Assembly (NCBI RefSeq): GCF_008001235.1
Contig: NZ_CP040751.1
Location: 3,661,501-3,725,500 of the forward strand
Direction: 5' to 3'
DNA length: 64,000 nucleotides
Origin: Salidesulfovibrio onnuriiensis
Lineage (GTDB): Bacteria; Desulfobacterota; Desulfovibrionia; Desulfovibrionales; Desulfovibrionaceae
Shown here: one piece after another, positions 62,893-64,000 of the stretch
Layout: the number at the start of each line of letters is the position of its first letter
How positions within the stretch are numbered: position 1 is the stretch's first letter
Notes under the pieces: model-generated
Databases searched by the model: none
Seen by the model: the letters and a program-made list of their open reading frames with translations, nothing else
What the model was told of the DNA's origin: nothing
Program-made: the position numbers and the translations under genes

Positions 62893-63867
62893 ATGGAACA
62901 GGACATCCGGGAACTGGTGCAGCACCACCTGCCCACCTTTCCGCTCCGCCGGATTCGCCGGCTGGTCACCGACACCACGGACTTCACCTCCATCACCTAC
63001 GGCGACGTGATCCGCCTGGGCGAGAGGCACTACATGGTGTTGCGTGACGAGGCCGAGCGCCGCTTCGGGCTCGAGGACTTCAAGTTCTGGGTCAAGCGCT
63101 GCAAGTGCCTGGAAACCGGGGCGTCCGCCATCCTCAAGCTGGTCTTTCACGAGGAGTTCACCCAGCAGATCGGCTCCATGAGCATCCGCAGCTTCCGCAG
63201 CCAGAACAAGGAGGCGCGCATTCTCAACCTGGTCCGGGGCGACATCCGCTTCATGCAGGGCATCGCGGAGCGGGACGAGGCCGGAAACCTGATCCGCATC
63301 CTGGACGTGATCCGGGGCAAGCGATTCGACGTGGTTGTGGACGAGCTCCCCGGCGACCACCGCCAGTACTTCGACACCCAGCTGGTCCCCATGCTGGAGA
63401 AGTTCATCACCGGGGCCGAGGCCATCGACTTCCTGCACCGCAACTATGAACAGCACGGCGACGTGCGGCGCGACCACCTCTGGCAGGAGGCCGGCACCGG
63501 GCAGATGCGCTGGATCGATTTCGACTACGCCTACGAGACCCGGGCCAACCCCTTTGCCCTGGACCTCTTCGGCCTGGGCAACAGCCTGCTCTTCACCGTG
63601 GGCAAGCAGATATACACCCCGCAGGCGATCACGCACATGGAAGGCGGCCAGAACGTCAAGCGCTCGGACTTCTCGCCGGTCATACGCAACCGGCTGGTAA
63701 ACCTGCGCCGCCTGTTCCCCTATATTCCCATGGAACTGAACAACGTGCTCATGCATTTTTCCCAGGGTGCGGAAGTCTACTACGATTCCGTGGAGGAATT
63801 CCTGACCGACCTTCGCCCCTGCCTGAAACTCCTGCCGCAACCGCAGGCCGAAAGGAGGCAATCATGA
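62893..63867 (+). CDS. Kinase-fold protein, translationally coupled to a universal stress protein
   Basis: A 324-residue cytoplasmic protein, AAGGGGGACGC before ATG. It has an aminoglycoside-phosphotransferase-like or protein-kinase-like core: candidate catalytic loop YEQHGDVRRDHLW and metal loop WIDFDYAYE (HGD...DFD), with an N-lobe around FKFWVKRCKCLETGASAIL (Lys). The substrate is unknown. Its stop overlaps the following USP start (ATGA), suggesting it acts on or with that protein. Confidence 0.7.
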   Translation: MEQDIRELVQHHLPTFPLRRIRRLVTDTTDFTSITYGDVIRLGERHYMVLRDEAERRFGLEDFKFWVKRCKCLETGASAILKLVFHEEFTQQIGSMSIRSFRSQNKEARILNLVRGDIRFMQGIAERDEAGNLIRILDVIRGKRFDVVVDELPGDHRQYFDTQLVPMLEKFITGAEAIDFLHRNYEQHGDVRRDHLWQEAGTGQMRWIDFDYAYETRANPFALDLFGLGNSLLFTVGKQIYTPQAITHMEGGQNVKRSDFSPVIRNRLVNLRRLFPYIPMELNNVLMHFSQGAEVYYDSVEEFLTDLRPCLKLLPQPQAERRQS

Positions 63868-64000
63868 ATTTCAAGAAGATTCTGCTGGCCGTGGATTCGA
63901 GCGAAAACGCCCTGCGCGCCGTGGAGTACACGGGCAACATCGTGGGCGGCAACCCGGGCTTCGAGGTGCAGCTCCTGTGCATCGAGCGGCTCCCCCACCG
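63864..64000 (+). CDS. Universal stress protein (UspA family), C-terminus beyond right edge
   Basis: Only the first 45 residues are in the window: MNFKKILLAVDSSENALRAV, then a helix and VQLLCIERLP. This is the start of the UspA nucleotide-binding fold. AAAGGAGG lies before the ATG. Confidence 0.88.
   Translation, partial: MNFKKILLAVDSSENALRAVEYTGNIVGGNPGFEVQLLCIERLPH

Overview
The window reads as a chromosomal segment of a GC-rich, free-living Desulfovibrio-like sulfate reducer (Desulfobacterota, Desulfovibrionaceae). This is inference from gene content and arrangement: a sigma-54 activator with a Cys-rich PAS domain, a GAF-gapA pair, an FeoAAB operon with DUF4198 proteins, many ligand-binding and two-component proteins, and a degenerate cytidylate-kinase/receiver fusion. 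No 16S or other marker gene is present to fix the species. Genes are densely packed, with many ATGA stop/start overlaps and clear hairpin terminators.

Region by region: 1-4.4 kb holds a sigma-54 activator (cut by the left edge), a secreted phosphatidylserine-decarboxylase-like protein, and a three-gene envelope operon (PA2779-like membrane protein, C39-like cysteine peptidase lipoprotein, TPR lipoprotein). 4.4-9.5 kb is housekeeping: a GAF protein with gapA, an alpha/beta hydrolase, NhaA, a YwbE protein and a LysE exporter. 9.7-17.7 kb is a sensory region with five family-3 periplasmic binding proteins lacking any permease or ATPase nearby, a chemoreceptor, a BMP lipoprotein and an amphi-Trp protein.

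17.8-25.1 kb is one leftward operon: tetR, a SulP anion transporter with an unusual soluble insertion, a degenerate cytidylate-kinase-like domain fused to a receiver, a dCACHE histidine kinase, a receiver, a degenerate histidine kinase/phosphotransferase and another receiver. Two palindromic operators bracket its promoter. 25.3-39.8 kb is a metal-homeostasis region: feoA-feoA-feoB, a small secreted protein, DUF4198, HD-GYP, a single-TM protein, a Znu-type ABC importer, a second His-poor binding protein and a Cys-rich membrane peptide. Next to it lie two Fur proteins (one without the usual regulatory-site histidines), a second DUF4198 protein, and a MoxR/VWA operon behind Fur-like boxes.

40.1-42.6 kb is an AT-rich insert flanked by an intact tRNA-Ala(GGC) and a shortened copy of the same tRNA. 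It carries a formyltransferase, a WbmS-like deacetylase and a small lipoprotein. 42.6-48.6 kb has a GNAT enzyme, a 5'-nucleotidase, small secreted proteins and a DEAD-box helicase. 48.6-49.3 kb is non-coding with 17-bp inverted repeats. 49.3-53.2 kb is a polyamine-type ABC operon (potDABC). 53.5-59.6 kb has a CACHE/HAMP adenylate cyclase, a family-1 binding protein and a hybrid histidine kinase whose receiver is out of frame. 59.7-64 kb has greA, a protein resembling the accessory domain of some RluA enzymes, a YtqB-like methyltransferase, an esterase, a kinase-fold protein and the start of a universal stress protein.
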